DNA of 64,000 bases, taken from Phycisphaeraceae bacterium (GTDB lineage: Bacteria; Planctomycetota; Phycisphaerae; Phycisphaerales; UBA1924). The stretch covers positions 1,485,007-1,549,006 of the forward strand of contig JAHBXC010000001.1 in assembly GCA_019636675.1 (NCBI GenBank), given 5' to 3'. Positions 56,628 to 64,000 of the stretch are shown piece after piece (the stretch's first letter is position 1; each line of letters opens with the position of its first letter). The notes under the pieces were generated by a model, which searched no databases, was not told where the DNA came from, and saw only the letters and a list, made by a program, of their open reading frames with translations. A program made the position numbers and the translations under genes.

Positions 56628-56962
56628 GCCTTCTCGCTCGCTCCGGGGGTCCGGAAGACCGCGACGACGTCCTCGACGGGCACGACGAAGAGGCGGTTGT
56701 CGCCCTCGAAGTCCACGGGGATGGCGTGCTTGGGGTTGAACAGCACGCGGTCGTACTGCCTGATCGGGTAATCGTCGTCGTGCTCGACCTGCGAGGACAC
56801 GGCGACCACGCGCCCGGTGAGCGTGGGGATCTCGATCTTGTCGGGCAGGTGGAGCCCGGCCTTGGTCTGCTTCTTGTCCTCGTCCTTTCGGATGAGGACG
56901 CGCGCGCCGATGGGCTCGACGATCTCGAGTCTGGCGGCCTGGGTCGGGCGGGACTTGCTCAT
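56624..56962 (-). CDS. GroES-like co-chaperonin
   Basis: The 112-residue protein matches GroES (Cpn10): EPIGARVLIRKDEDKKQTKAGL, a LTGRVVAV strand, YDRVLFNPKHAIPVDFEGDNRLFVVPVEDVVAVF. The mobile loop (about residues 28-45) is present but has the unusual sequence KAGLHLPDKIEIPT, and an extra ~15-residue N-terminus precedes the fold. No groEL is near, so this is an orphan or second co-chaperonin. It is coupled to aroA downstream and divergent from apt. Confidence 0.87.
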   Translation of the reverse strand: MSKSRPTQAARLEIVEPIGARVLIRKDEDKKQTKAGLHLPDKIEIPTLTGRVVAVSSQVEHDDDYPIRQYDRVLFNPKHAIPVDFEGDNRLFVVPVEDVVAVFRTPGASEKA

Positions 56963-57020
56963 TGCGGGAGTTTAGGCGAGGCGCCGAATCGCCCCCCCTG
57001 CCCTCCGGTATCCTCTCGCC

Positions 57021-57551
57021 ATGCATGACCCGCTCGATCGTCTCAAGGCCCTGCTCGTGGATGTCCCCGACTTCCCCAAGCCGGGCATCACCTTCAAGGA
57101 CATCACCCCCCTGCTCGCGAGCCCCCAAGGGCTGGCGCTGGCGATCGAGTTGCTCGCGAACCCGTACCGGGGCAAGGGCATCGATGTCGTGGTGGGCGCC
57201 GAGTCGCGCGGGTTCATCTTCGGCATCGCGGTGGCGCAGACGCTCTCTGCCGGGTTTGCGCCGGTGCGCAAACCGGGGAAGCTGCCTCGCGCCAAGCGGT
57301 CGTGCTCCTACGAGCTGGAGTACGGGAAGGACACGCTGGAGATCCACGCCGACGCGATCCGCCCGGGGCAGCGCGTGCTGCTGGTCGACGACCTGATCGC
57401 GACCGGGGGCACGATGGGCGCGTGCCTGGACCTGATCGAGGGCATGCGCGCCGAGCTGGTGGGCGTCGCGGTGCTGATCGAACTGCTCGAACTCAAGGGG
57501 CGCGAGCGGTTCGATCTGGGCGACAAGCTGCACGCGGTCCTGCAGCTCTGA
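57021..57551 (+). CDS. apt: Adenine phosphoribosyltransferase
   Basis: The 176-residue protein has the Apt pattern: VPDFPKPGITFKDITPLL near the N-terminus, GAESRGFIFG, RKPGKLP and the PRPP-binding VLLVDDLIATGGTM. It converts adenine and PRPP to AMP (purine salvage). It is divergent from the GroES-like gene and ends nine bases before the convergent choice-of-anchor gene. Confidence 0.96.
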   Translation: MHDPLDRLKALLVDVPDFPKPGITFKDITPLLASPQGLALAIELLANPYRGKGIDVVVGAESRGFIFGIAVAQTLSAGFAPVRKPGKLPRAKRSCSYELEYGKDTLEIHADAIRPGQRVLLVDDLIATGGTMGACLDLIEGMRAELVGVAVLIELLELKGRERFDLGDKLHAVLQL

Positions 57552-57560
57552 GCGTCCCGA

Positions 57561-59906
57561 TCAGCGCGAGAGCCCGAAGTTGCTCAGCACCTCGTTGAGG
57601 TCGGCGAAGTTAACCACGCCGTCGTTGTTCACGTCGCCTTGCAGGAGCCCGGGCATGAACCCGGCTTCGCCGAAGGACGAGAGCACGGCGTTGAGATCGG
57701 CGAAGTTGACCGTGCCGTCGTTGTTGGCGTCGCCGGGAAGGAGCGGGTCGCAGACCTTGGTGGTGTAGAGGAACTCGTCGACGCCGGCCTCGACGAGCGA
57801 GGGGATGTTGGCGTCGGCGGCGACGAACCTGACGCGCATGGTCTCGCTGCGCATGAGGTGGTCCTCGATCGCGTACTCGCGCGCCGTCCAGCCGGGCAGG
57901 GGCGAGGTGATGGACTCGACGAGCGTCCATGTCGCGCCGTCGTCGTTGGAGAGCGAGACGAAGAGCCCGTCGCCGGTGTCGAGCGTCTGGCCCTTGAACC
58001 AGAGCATGACGCGGACGCGTCCGTTCGCTTCGCGCCCGTCGATGCGTGGGGAGACGAGCGTGGTCGAGCCGCCGTCGACGTCGTTCGCGCCGGCGGCGCC
58101 GCCCGGCACGCCGTTGCCGGTGACGAAGGCGAACTGCCCGTCGTCGCTGGCGTCTTCACCCGGAGCGAACTGGGTCGGGACAGGGATCGCGCGCTCCCAG
58201 CGCCCGGTTGTCGCGTTGTTGCCGGGGGTTCCCGGCGCGCCGACGGTCCAGCCACGGTCGATCTCGAAGTCGTCGTCGAGTTCGACGCGAACGCGATCGG
58301 CGACGTCGGCCGGGTGCTTCTCGAGGGGCGCGGCGAGGGGCCAGTTCACGCGCACGCCGTCGGTGGACTCGACGGTGAAGTAGTAGTGCACGAGCTCGCC
58401 GCAGGGCAGAGCGGGGAACCGCCCGAGGTAGTCGTCGTTGCCGAGCGGCTCGAGGGGGAGTGTGGTGTAGTGTCCGACGGGGTGGTCGTGTCGCCCGTGA
58501 TCGCCCCCGTGACCATCGTCGCCGGGGTGGATGTGGTAGGTGAGCGTGGCGGTGGCGGGGTCGACGGTGCGCCCGTTCTGGGACTGGATGCGCACGCGGA
58601 TCTCGGCGCCGCGCTGGGGAAGGTTGTCGGGCATCCCGTCGACGAAGGCGAAGGAGGCGGGCGACCCGCCGATGAGGGCGAGGGTGGGGTCGACGACGAA
58701 GAGCCCGCGGTTGATGTCGCTGATGAGGACCGTGCCGCTGGGGAAATAGGGGAAGACGCTCCACGCGCCGTCGAAGGCGGCGGCGTCGTCCTCGGGGAAT
58801 GTGTCGATCCAGCCGACCTCGGGCGGGTTGAGGAAGTCGGCGCGCGTGTCGAAGACGCGCATGCCGCTGCGGTAGTTCGCCTGATAGACGAAGCCGTCGC
58901 GGATGTAGAGGTTGTGGTCGATCGCCGGCAGGCCGGCGGTGAACGACCCGAGGAAAGCCGGGCTCGTGAGGGACGAGACATCGAAGACGCGCGTGGTGGT
59001 GGTGGGCACGACGCCGCCGAGTTCGTCGAGTTCGTCGTTGTGGAAGAGGATTCGGCGCTCGACATCGACCCAGAGCTGGTGCGAGTAGCGCAGGCCGGGG
59101 TACGCGAGGCGCGCGAGGCGCGTCATGCTGGACTTGTTGGTGACATCGACGATGTCGATGCCGTTGTCTGCGGCGGCGCAGAAGGCGATCTCTCGCCCCT
59201 GCCAGGGCCCGGGGTGGGGCCAGGTGACGACGTGGGCGTCGTGCACGTAGGACTGGTTGTAGGAGCCTGCGATGACGGGCTGCGCCGGGTTGCTGACATC
59301 GATCGCGACGAGCCCGTCGGAGGGCAGGTTGGCGCCGCAGAGGTAGACGAAGTTGGTGGCCTCGTTGGTCGCGATGTTGTGCGCCCACTGGAGCCCGGAG
59401 GCGCGGAACTCGGTGACTTTGGTGACGACGCCGGCGTCGATCTGGCCCATGTCGTAGACATGCAGGCCGGTGTCGAGGCGGTCCTTGATGAAGTAGCACT
59501 TGTCGCCGATGACCTTGGCGTCGGCCCAGAGACTCGACCCGTTGGTGGGGAATCGCGCGACGATCACGGGGGACGCCGGGTCGGTGACCTCGACGAACGC
59601 CAGACCGTCGGTAAAGGTCATGATGGCGTATTCGCGCCCGGAGGGGCTGGTGTATCCCCAGCAGTCGGCGCCCATGCCCAGATCGAATTCCTGGAGCGAG
59701 ATGCGGCTCTTGAGCACGATGTTCATCGCTTCGTAGCTCTCGCCGCCGGCCGGGCCGCTGGGCGCGCCGCCGCCCTTGTCGTGGCGCGGGCCGAGATCGT
59801 CGACAGGGGGCAGCGCGAGCGAGTGCGACGACCCGAGGCAGACGATCGCCACCAATGACAACCACGAGCGGGGAGGGCTGACGGCACGGATCGGGCTGGG
59901 CATCAT
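57561..59906 (-). CDS. Secreted choice-of-anchor-B-type protein with dockerin-like domain
   Basis: The 781-residue protein has a signal peptide (WLSLVAIVCLGSSHSLA), a ~400-residue LVIVD-type propeller (DCWGYTSPSGREYAIM; AFVEVTDPASPVIVARF; HDAHVVTW; SDINRGLFVVDP) characteristic of choice-of-anchor B proteins, a His/Asp-rich segment (HGGDHGRHDHPVGHY), a jelly-roll-like domain and two calcium-binding units at the C-terminus. It is likely extracellular; the propeller may bind ligands, function unknown. ATGATG start with GGAG upstream; first ATG chosen. Confidence 0.85.
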   Translation of the reverse strand: MMPSPIRAVSPPRSWLSLVAIVCLGSSHSLALPPVDDLGPRHDKGGGAPSGPAGGESYEAMNIVLKSRISLQEFDLGMGADCWGYTSPSGREYAIMTFTDGLAFVEVTDPASPVIVARFPTNGSSLWADAKVIGDKCYFIKDRLDTGLHVYDMGQIDAGVVTKVTEFRASGLQWAHNIATNEATNFVYLCGANLPSDGLVAIDVSNPAQPVIAGSYNQSYVHDAHVVTWPHPGPWQGREIAFCAAADNGIDIVDVTNKSSMTRLARLAYPGLRYSHQLWVDVERRILFHNDELDELGGVVPTTTTRVFDVSSLTSPAFLGSFTAGLPAIDHNLYIRDGFVYQANYRSGMRVFDTRADFLNPPEVGWIDTFPEDDAAAFDGAWSVFPYFPSGTVLISDINRGLFVVDPTLALIGGSPASFAFVDGMPDNLPQRGAEIRVRIQSQNGRTVDPATATLTYHIHPGDDGHGGDHGRHDHPVGHYTTLPLEPLGNDDYLGRFPALPCGELVHYYFTVESTDGVRVNWPLAAPLEKHPADVADRVRVELDDDFEIDRGWTVGAPGTPGNNATTGRWERAIPVPTQFAPGEDASDDGQFAFVTGNGVPGGAAGANDVDGGSTTLVSPRIDGREANGRVRVMLWFKGQTLDTGDGLFVSLSNDDGATWTLVESITSPLPGWTAREYAIEDHLMRSETMRVRFVAADANIPSLVEAGVDEFLYTTKVCDPLLPGDANNDGTVNFADLNAVLSSFGEAGFMPGLLQGDVNNDGVVNFADLNEVLSNFGLSR

Positions 59907-60058
59907 GAACTCCACGCCCCCGGCGGGACGGCACGCGACATCGACAGGTCCGGGCGGATGCGCCGGACGGTTCCACCCTACAGCGCCTCGGTGTGCCGGC
60001 AAATACCCGTTTTGGACGATTCGTCGAAGAACACGCGCAGGGTCCGGGAACACACCCT

Positions 60059-60934
60059 TTATGAGGCGGTGAACACGACGATGTCGTAGATCGCGTGCGC
60101 GGCGACGACGATGCCGAAGCCCCGGAACACGAAGACGCCCCCGAGGTACACCCCGGCGATCGTGAGGAACGCGGTGCGCTGGAGGTCGAGCCCGCCCCAC
60201 CCGCTGAGGAAGGCGGCGTCGTGGTAGAGCGCGAACGCGACGGCGGAGAGCACCACCGCCGCGACCATCCCGGGTCGCGTCTTCATGCGCAAGAGGTCGA
60301 CGAGGATGAAATGAATGGCCGCGATGCCGAAGAGCCGGAACAGGAGCTCTTCGTAGAGCCCGGCGCCGACGGCGAGCGTGAGCTTGGCGAGGGTGGGCGC
60401 GTCCTCGATGATCTGCCCGTTCTGCGCGAGGGCGGCGGCGCCGGCGGCGCTCAGCGCCTCGCCCGAGACGCGCTGGACCATCGCGCCGAGCACGAGCAGC
60501 GGCAGCGCCCACAGGGCCGACTCGACGAGCATCCCGCCCAGCACGCCGGGGCGAAGCTTCCACGGGTCGCGCGAGAGCAGGTGCCAGACGACGAGCACGA
60601 CCACGAGCAGGATGCCCGGGAGGAAGACGGCGCTGGAGCCGAAGGCGCCGAGCACGCGCATGAGTTGTTCGTGCGCGCGGATGGTCTCGAAAACGCCCTG
60701 CTCGGCGTCGTAGAGGTAGAGCGCCGAGCCGACTTCGTACGCGATGATGAGCGGGAGCAGGAAGACCAGCACGTGGAGCGGGCGCTGCGAGACCCAGGCG
60801 TAGCGGCGCTCGCCCAGCGGGACCTGGCGTTCGCGCTTGGGAACCGGACGGAGGGTGCGCGCGGCGTCGCTGGCGCCGGGGCGTTGCCCCTGGCGTGTCG
60901 CGCCGGCGTTCATCGATGCGTCGTCCTTGGCCAT
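60059..60934 (-). CDS. CPBP-family intramembrane glutamic protease
   Basis: The 291-residue protein has about seven membrane segments and the CPBP/Rce1 motifs: GLYEELLFRLF (EExxxR), FALYHD and AHAIYDIVV. The cytosolic N-terminus of ~45 residues is charged. Relatives process prenylated or bacteriocin-related peptides or act in immunity; substrate unknown here. ATG at 60934 is chosen; a longer frame lacks support. It follows rpsT on the same strand beyond a terminator-like hairpin. Confidence 0.88.
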   Translation of the reverse strand: MAKDDASMNAGATRQGQRPGASDAARTLRPVPKRERQVPLGERRYAWVSQRPLHVLVFLLPLIIAYEVGSALYLYDAEQGVFETIRAHEQLMRVLGAFGSSAVFLPGILLVVVLVVWHLLSRDPWKLRPGVLGGMLVESALWALPLLVLGAMVQRVSGEALSAAGAAALAQNGQIIEDAPTLAKLTLAVGAGLYEELLFRLFGIAAIHFILVDLLRMKTRPGMVAAVVLSAVAFALYHDAAFLSGWGGLDLQRTAFLTIAGVYLGGVFVFRGFGIVVAAHAIYDIVVFTAS

Positions 60935-60978
60935 GCGTGCGCGACCACGATATCGGCGCGAGTGGGCCGGAAACGACA

Positions 60979-61005
60979 CCGGCCCCCCGTGAGACGAGGG
61001 GCCGG
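60979..61005 (-). terminator. GC-rich hairpin after rpsT
   Basis: On the minus strand CCGGCCCC pairs with GGGGCCGG around a 9-10 base loop, followed by TGTCGTTT. It lies about 42 bases after the rpsT stop. Confidence 0.5.
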
Positions 61006-61046
61006 CGAGAAATTTCTGTGACGGGGCGCCCGGAGGGGGCTCGCGA

Positions 61047-61319
61047 TCAGGCCGCGGCCTTCTTGGCCTTGACGCGCGCGTTGAGGCGCGACTTGTAGCG
61101 GGCGGCGGTGTTCTTGTGGATCACGCCCTTCTGCGCGGTCTTGTCGATCACGGCGCAGGCGTCGCGGTAGGCCTTCTCGGAGTCTTCGACGCTCGCGTGC
61201 AGGACCTTGTCGAGCAGGTCCTTGATCGAGTCGCGCATCGCACGCTTGCGCCAGCGGTTGAGAGCGCGACGCTTCTCGTTCTGACGGATGCGCTTCTTTG
61301 CACTGAGCGAGTGAGCCAT
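61047..61319 (-). CDS. rpsT: 30S ribosomal protein S20
   Basis: The 90-residue protein is basic and helical with the S20 pattern: MAHSLSAKKRIRQNEKRRALNRWRKR at the N-terminus, a middle helix with DSEKAYRDACAVIDKTAQKG and IHKNTAARYKSRLNARVK near the end, then a Lys/Ala tail. S20 binds 16S rRNA in the small subunit body. ATG at 61319 gives the expected length; no gene precedes it for 361 bases on this strand. Confidence 0.97.
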   Translation of the reverse strand: MAHSLSAKKRIRQNEKRRALNRWRKRAMRDSIKDLLDKVLHASVEDSEKAYRDACAVIDKTAQKGVIHKNTAARYKSRLNARVKAKKAAA

Positions 61320-61680
61320 AAGCCGGGCAAACCTTTCGACATCGACCGACGAACAACGCCGGCGGCGATTCTGACAGGGCAACTGGTTCGGATCGTCCCG
61401 CCGAGGCCGCCCACGGCCTCAGCACGGTCCTGTGGGCGTCGTGCCCGACAAGCCGACAAGGATAGCCCCCCACCCCGGTCGATCAAGCCGCCCGGCGAGA
61501 CACGCCAGCGGGGCTCGGTCTCGGGGACCCCCTCGCCGCTCGTGCCCGGGGGGGGCCGGAGATTCCTCGGTGCGTCCGGCGTTCCGGCGCTTCGGGGGTG
61601 TTCCGGAGTCTGCGGGCTTGCCAGAGCGTGGCATCCGGGGATACGCTCACGCTCGCTCCGGTAACCCGGAGTCGCTCGAT
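61320..61680. other. Non-coding interval upstream of rpsT and tRNA-Arg
   Basis: The 361 bases between two divergent RNA/ribosomal genes hold no credible gene. They should contain the rpsT and tRNA-Arg promoters, but I see no convincing boxes in this GC-rich stretch. Confidence 0.5.
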
Positions 61681-61754
61681 GCGGGCGTAGCTCAATTGGA
61701 TAGAGCACCTGACTACGGATCAGGAGGTTAGGGGTTCGACTCCCTTCGCCCGTA
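61681..61754 (+). tRNA. tRNA-Arg (anticodon ACG)
   Basis: Acceptor GCGGGCG pairs with CGCCCGT (one G-U pair), D arm GCTCAATTGGATAGAGC, anticodon stem CCTGA/TCAGG with loop CTACGGA (anticodon ACG), T arm AGGGG-TTCGACT-CCCTT, discriminator A. CCA is not encoded. A34 would be edited to inosine to read CGU/CGC/CGA. Confidence 0.95.
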
Positions 61755-61773
61755 TTCTCCATCCCCATCACCA

Positions 61774-61810
61774 CACAGGCCGCCTGAGCAATCGGGCGGC
61801 CCGTGTTATT
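61774..61810 (+). terminator. Terminator after tRNA-Arg
   Basis: GGCCGCC (61778-61784) pairs with GGCGGCC (61795-61801), extended by CAC/GTG across one mismatch, then TTATTC. Confidence 0.6.
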
Positions 61811-61885
61811 CAAGGCGATGGAGGCGTGATTGATTTCACCCGCCCGGTGCTGCTCGGGCGAGCAAATCGCCGATGACCCCGGGAT

Positions 61886-62988
61886 ATGCACATTCGCCCA
61901 ACGCGGGTTCGAAGGGTTCGTATTCGTGCGGCGTGGTGCGGCGCGGCGGCCGTCGGGGCTGTGGCGCTGACGCCCGGCTGCGCGTCGCGCGGGCCCACGG
62001 TCATCCCGGTCGACCGCTTCAACTACAACGCGTCCATCGCGCACTCGATGCAGGAGCAGTTGCTGCTGAACATTGTGCGCATGCGCTACGGAGAGGCGCC
62101 GTTCTTCCTCGATGTCGCGTCGGTCGTGCAGCAGTACTCCAGACAGATCCGCGCTGACGCCACGGGGCTGGCGATCTTCAACGGCTCGTCGGACGGGCAG
62201 GCGGGGCTGGGCGTCAGCGGCACGATGTCCGAGACGCCCACCATCACCTACCGGCCGATCCTCGGGAGCGAACTGGTCAACCAGCTCGTGCAGCCGATCC
62301 CCGCGAGCGTGGTCATCATCCTTATGGCCCACGGGTGGGAGGCGCGCGAGCTGCTGCTCGTCGCGGTCGAGCGGCTCAACGACCTGCGCAACCCGCTGTC
62401 GGCGGGCGTCAGCATAAGGGACATCAAGCAGCGCGAGGACTTTCTGACCGTGCTGGACCAACTCACGCTCGTGCAGACCAGAACGGGCCTGCGCGTCCGC
62501 GCGATCCCCACCGGGGAGGGCGGCGGGTTCACGCTCCGCGCGATGCCCCCTCGACGGAGGACCCCGATATCGCCGAGGCGCGCCGGAGGTTCCGCGAGTT
62601 GCTCGACATCGATCAGGACGCGACCTTTACGGAGGTGGTCACCTCGCCTCGCACCGAGGGGCACCAGATCGCGATCGAGACGCGTTCGGTGATGTCGATC
62701 CTTTCGGTGATCTCGCGCGACATCGCCGCGCCGGCGCACGATGTGGAGGCCGGGCGCGCGTACCCCGGGCGCGTCGAGGACGACCTGTCGCTGGTCAGGA
62801 TCACGAGTTCGCAGGAGCGTCCGGCCGACGCCTATATCTCGGTGCGGTACCGGGGGACCTGGTTCTCGGTGCCCGACGACGACATGCAGACCAAGCGCGT
62901 GTTCGCGCTGCTGCAGATGCTGCTGGCGGTGCAGACCGCGCCCGAGCGGTCGCTGGCGCCGCTGATCACGGTCGGCGCGGGGGGCTGA
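61886..62988 (+). pseudogene. Putative lipoprotein gene interrupted by a one-base frameshift
   Basis: The first part (from ATG 61886) has a basic N-terminus, hydrophobic segment and lipobox LTPGC, then NYNASIAHSMQEQLLLNIVRMRYGE and VQTRTGLRVRAIPTGEGGG. At the C5 run 62546-62550 the sensible frame changes: after it, coding quality continues in the other frame (STEDPDIAEARRRFRELLDID ... YRGTWFSVPDDDMQTKR) to the TGA at 62988. Adding one C restores a single ~367-residue protein. So it is a sequencing error, a real mutation, or less likely -1 slippage. The family is unknown to me; a cell-envelope lipoprotein. Confidence 0.75.
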
Positions 62989-62997
62989 CGCGGGCGC

Positions 62998-64000
62998 TCA
63001 GCGGCAGGCGGCGCCGAAGTTGGTGAGGACGATGTTGAGGTCGGCGAAGTCGACGACGCCGTCGGCGTTGACATCGGCGGGGAGGTCGTCGGCGATCGTG
63101 CCGAACGCCGAGAGGACGGCGTTGATATCGGCGAAATTGACGAGGTTGTCTGCGTTGGTGTCGCCGGGGCAGTCGATGGGGGCCAGGAGGTTGTCGAGGC
63201 GCGCGATGTAGGCGTCGCGGGCGGGGGAGATTCTGAAGTTGCCGCCGACGAGCAGCGGCGCGTCTGCCGCGTGGTTGGCCGGGGCGATCGCGAGGACGGT
63301 GGCGAATGGCGACATGGTGGGGAACGGAACGCTCCACTCCGAACCGCTCCAGCGGACAAAGCCCCTTGTCTGGATCCCGCTGGCGCTCGGGAAGCTGCCG
63401 CCGACGTAGAGCGAGGGCCCGAAGCGGTCACGGACGGCCTTCATCGTTCGGATCTCGTCCATGATGGGCCAGTCGACGCCGGTCCAGCGGGTCCCGTCCC
63501 ATCGCGCGAAGTGCTGGAAGCTTGTCTCGCCGGAGTGCCAGAATCGCCCACCGGCGTAGAGGCGCGGCCCGGTCCCGTCGTCGAAGACCTCGAGCGCGCG
63601 GACGCGGCTCGTGCCGATCGCGATGATGCCTTCGCCGACTGCCGACCACTGCGACCCGTTCCACTTCGCGACCCTCAACGCCGGGTTTCCATCGGCGCTC
63701 GTGAAGTTCCCGGCGGCGTAGAGCGCCGGGCCGGACCCGTCGTCGAACACGCGGAGCGCGTCGACCCGGGCGTTCACGCCGCCGGCCAGGCGATGCCAGA
63801 CCTTGCCGTCGAAGCGGGCGATGTTGGACGCGACGACGCCCCCGGCGGTGGTGAACTCGCCGGCGACGATGAGCGATGGGCCCGAGCCGTCGTCGAAGAC
63901 CTCGAGCGCGTGGACGGAGCCCTGGATGAACACGGAGGGTGACGCCCATGCCTGGCCGTCCCAGCGCGCGATGCGCACCGCGGGGAGTTCGCCGGCCTTC
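62998..64000 (-). CDS. Secreted beta-propeller protein with dockerin-like domain (5' end missing)
   Basis: The frame runs off the right edge, so the N-terminus and signal peptide are not seen. The visible ~334 residues hold repeats of ~45 residues with 'VDALRVFDDGSGPALYAAGNFTSADG' and 'VAKWNGSQWSAVG', a planctomycete-type propeller repeat, then two calcium-binding units (NADNLVNFADIN and NADGVVDFADLN) ending AACR. It is probably extracellular. Function unknown. It ends nine bases after the frameshifted lipoprotein gene, convergent. Confidence 0.82.
   Translation of the reverse strand, partial: KAGELPAVRIARWDGQAWASPSVFIQGSVHALEVFDDGSGPSLIVAGEFTTAGGVVASNIARFDGKVWHRLAGGVNARVDALRVFDDGSGPALYAAGNFTSADGNPALRVAKWNGSQWSAVGEGIIAIGTSRVRALEVFDDGTGPRLYAGGRFWHSGETSFQHFARWDGTRWTGVDWPIMDEIRTMKAVRDRFGPSLYVGGSFPSASGIQTRGFVRWSGSEWSVPFPTMSPFATVLAIAPANHAADAPLLVGGNFRISPARDAYIARLDNLLAPIDCPGDTNADNLVNFADINAVLSAFGTIADDLPADVNADGVVDFADLNIVLTNFGAACR

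Overview
The window is high-GC, gene-dense bacterial chromosome that most resembles a planctomycete of the Phycisphaerae group. The evidence is five secreted proteins ending in the calcium-binding module D-x-N-x-DG-x-VNF-x-DLN-x-x-L-x-x-FG, an ECF sigma factor translationally coupled to a Ser/Thr kinase, a C30-type carotenoid gene set, and many GTG/TTG starts with 4-base stop/start overlaps. No transposase, integrase, phage gene or CRISPR array was seen.

Layout. 0-3 kb: on the minus strand, an acyl-CoA carboxylase carboxyltransferase, a small DUF4258/DUF2283 pair and a truncated ATP-grasp gene; a 62-base copy of the carboxylase 3' end lies beyond the small pair. 3-12.6 kb: site-2 protease, UvrD-like helicase/nuclease, a secreted HAF-repeat protein, dUTPase, a nucleotide-sugar epimerase/dehydratase and an FAD oxidoreductase. 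12.7-18.8 kb: the four-gene ligase-associated DNA repair operon (exonuclease, ATP-dependent ligase, Lhr-like helicase, PdeM phosphoesterase). 18.8-29.9 kb: nine consecutive minus-strand genes combining two different photolyases, a membrane protein, a SOUL heme-binding lipoprotein, a DUF2867-type SDR, a glycosyltransferase, an acyltransferase, a carotenoid desaturase and an aldehyde dehydrogenase. A second desaturase is divergent at 30.0 kb. Together these look like a photoprotection island (pigment synthesis plus light-driven DNA repair).

31.7-39 kb: a secreted protein, a small membrane protein, a histidine kinase/response regulator pair, a PRC-barrel/lipoprotein/DUF2383 group probably tied to envelope or stress physiology, and an Ig-like secreted protein. 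39.4-45.8 kb: Ser/Thr kinase with TPRs, its ECF sigma factor, and a divergent TPR protein carrying a near-identical 114-base tandem array. 45.85 kb: tRNA-Cys. 46-51.6 kb: a secreted protein and a three-gene signalling group (HTH-receiver, HDOD-histidine kinase, degenerate receiver plus C-terminal sensory region).

51.6-64 kb: housekeeping genes (der, ABC exporter, aroA, GroES-like, apt, rpsT, tRNA-Arg), a CPBP protease, two secreted dockerin-like proteins, and a lipoprotein interrupted by a one-base frameshift. Several dispersed repeats, some palindromic, sit between genes and one lies inside the exonuclease reading frame.

Protein family calls rest on motifs recognised by eye; no database search was run.
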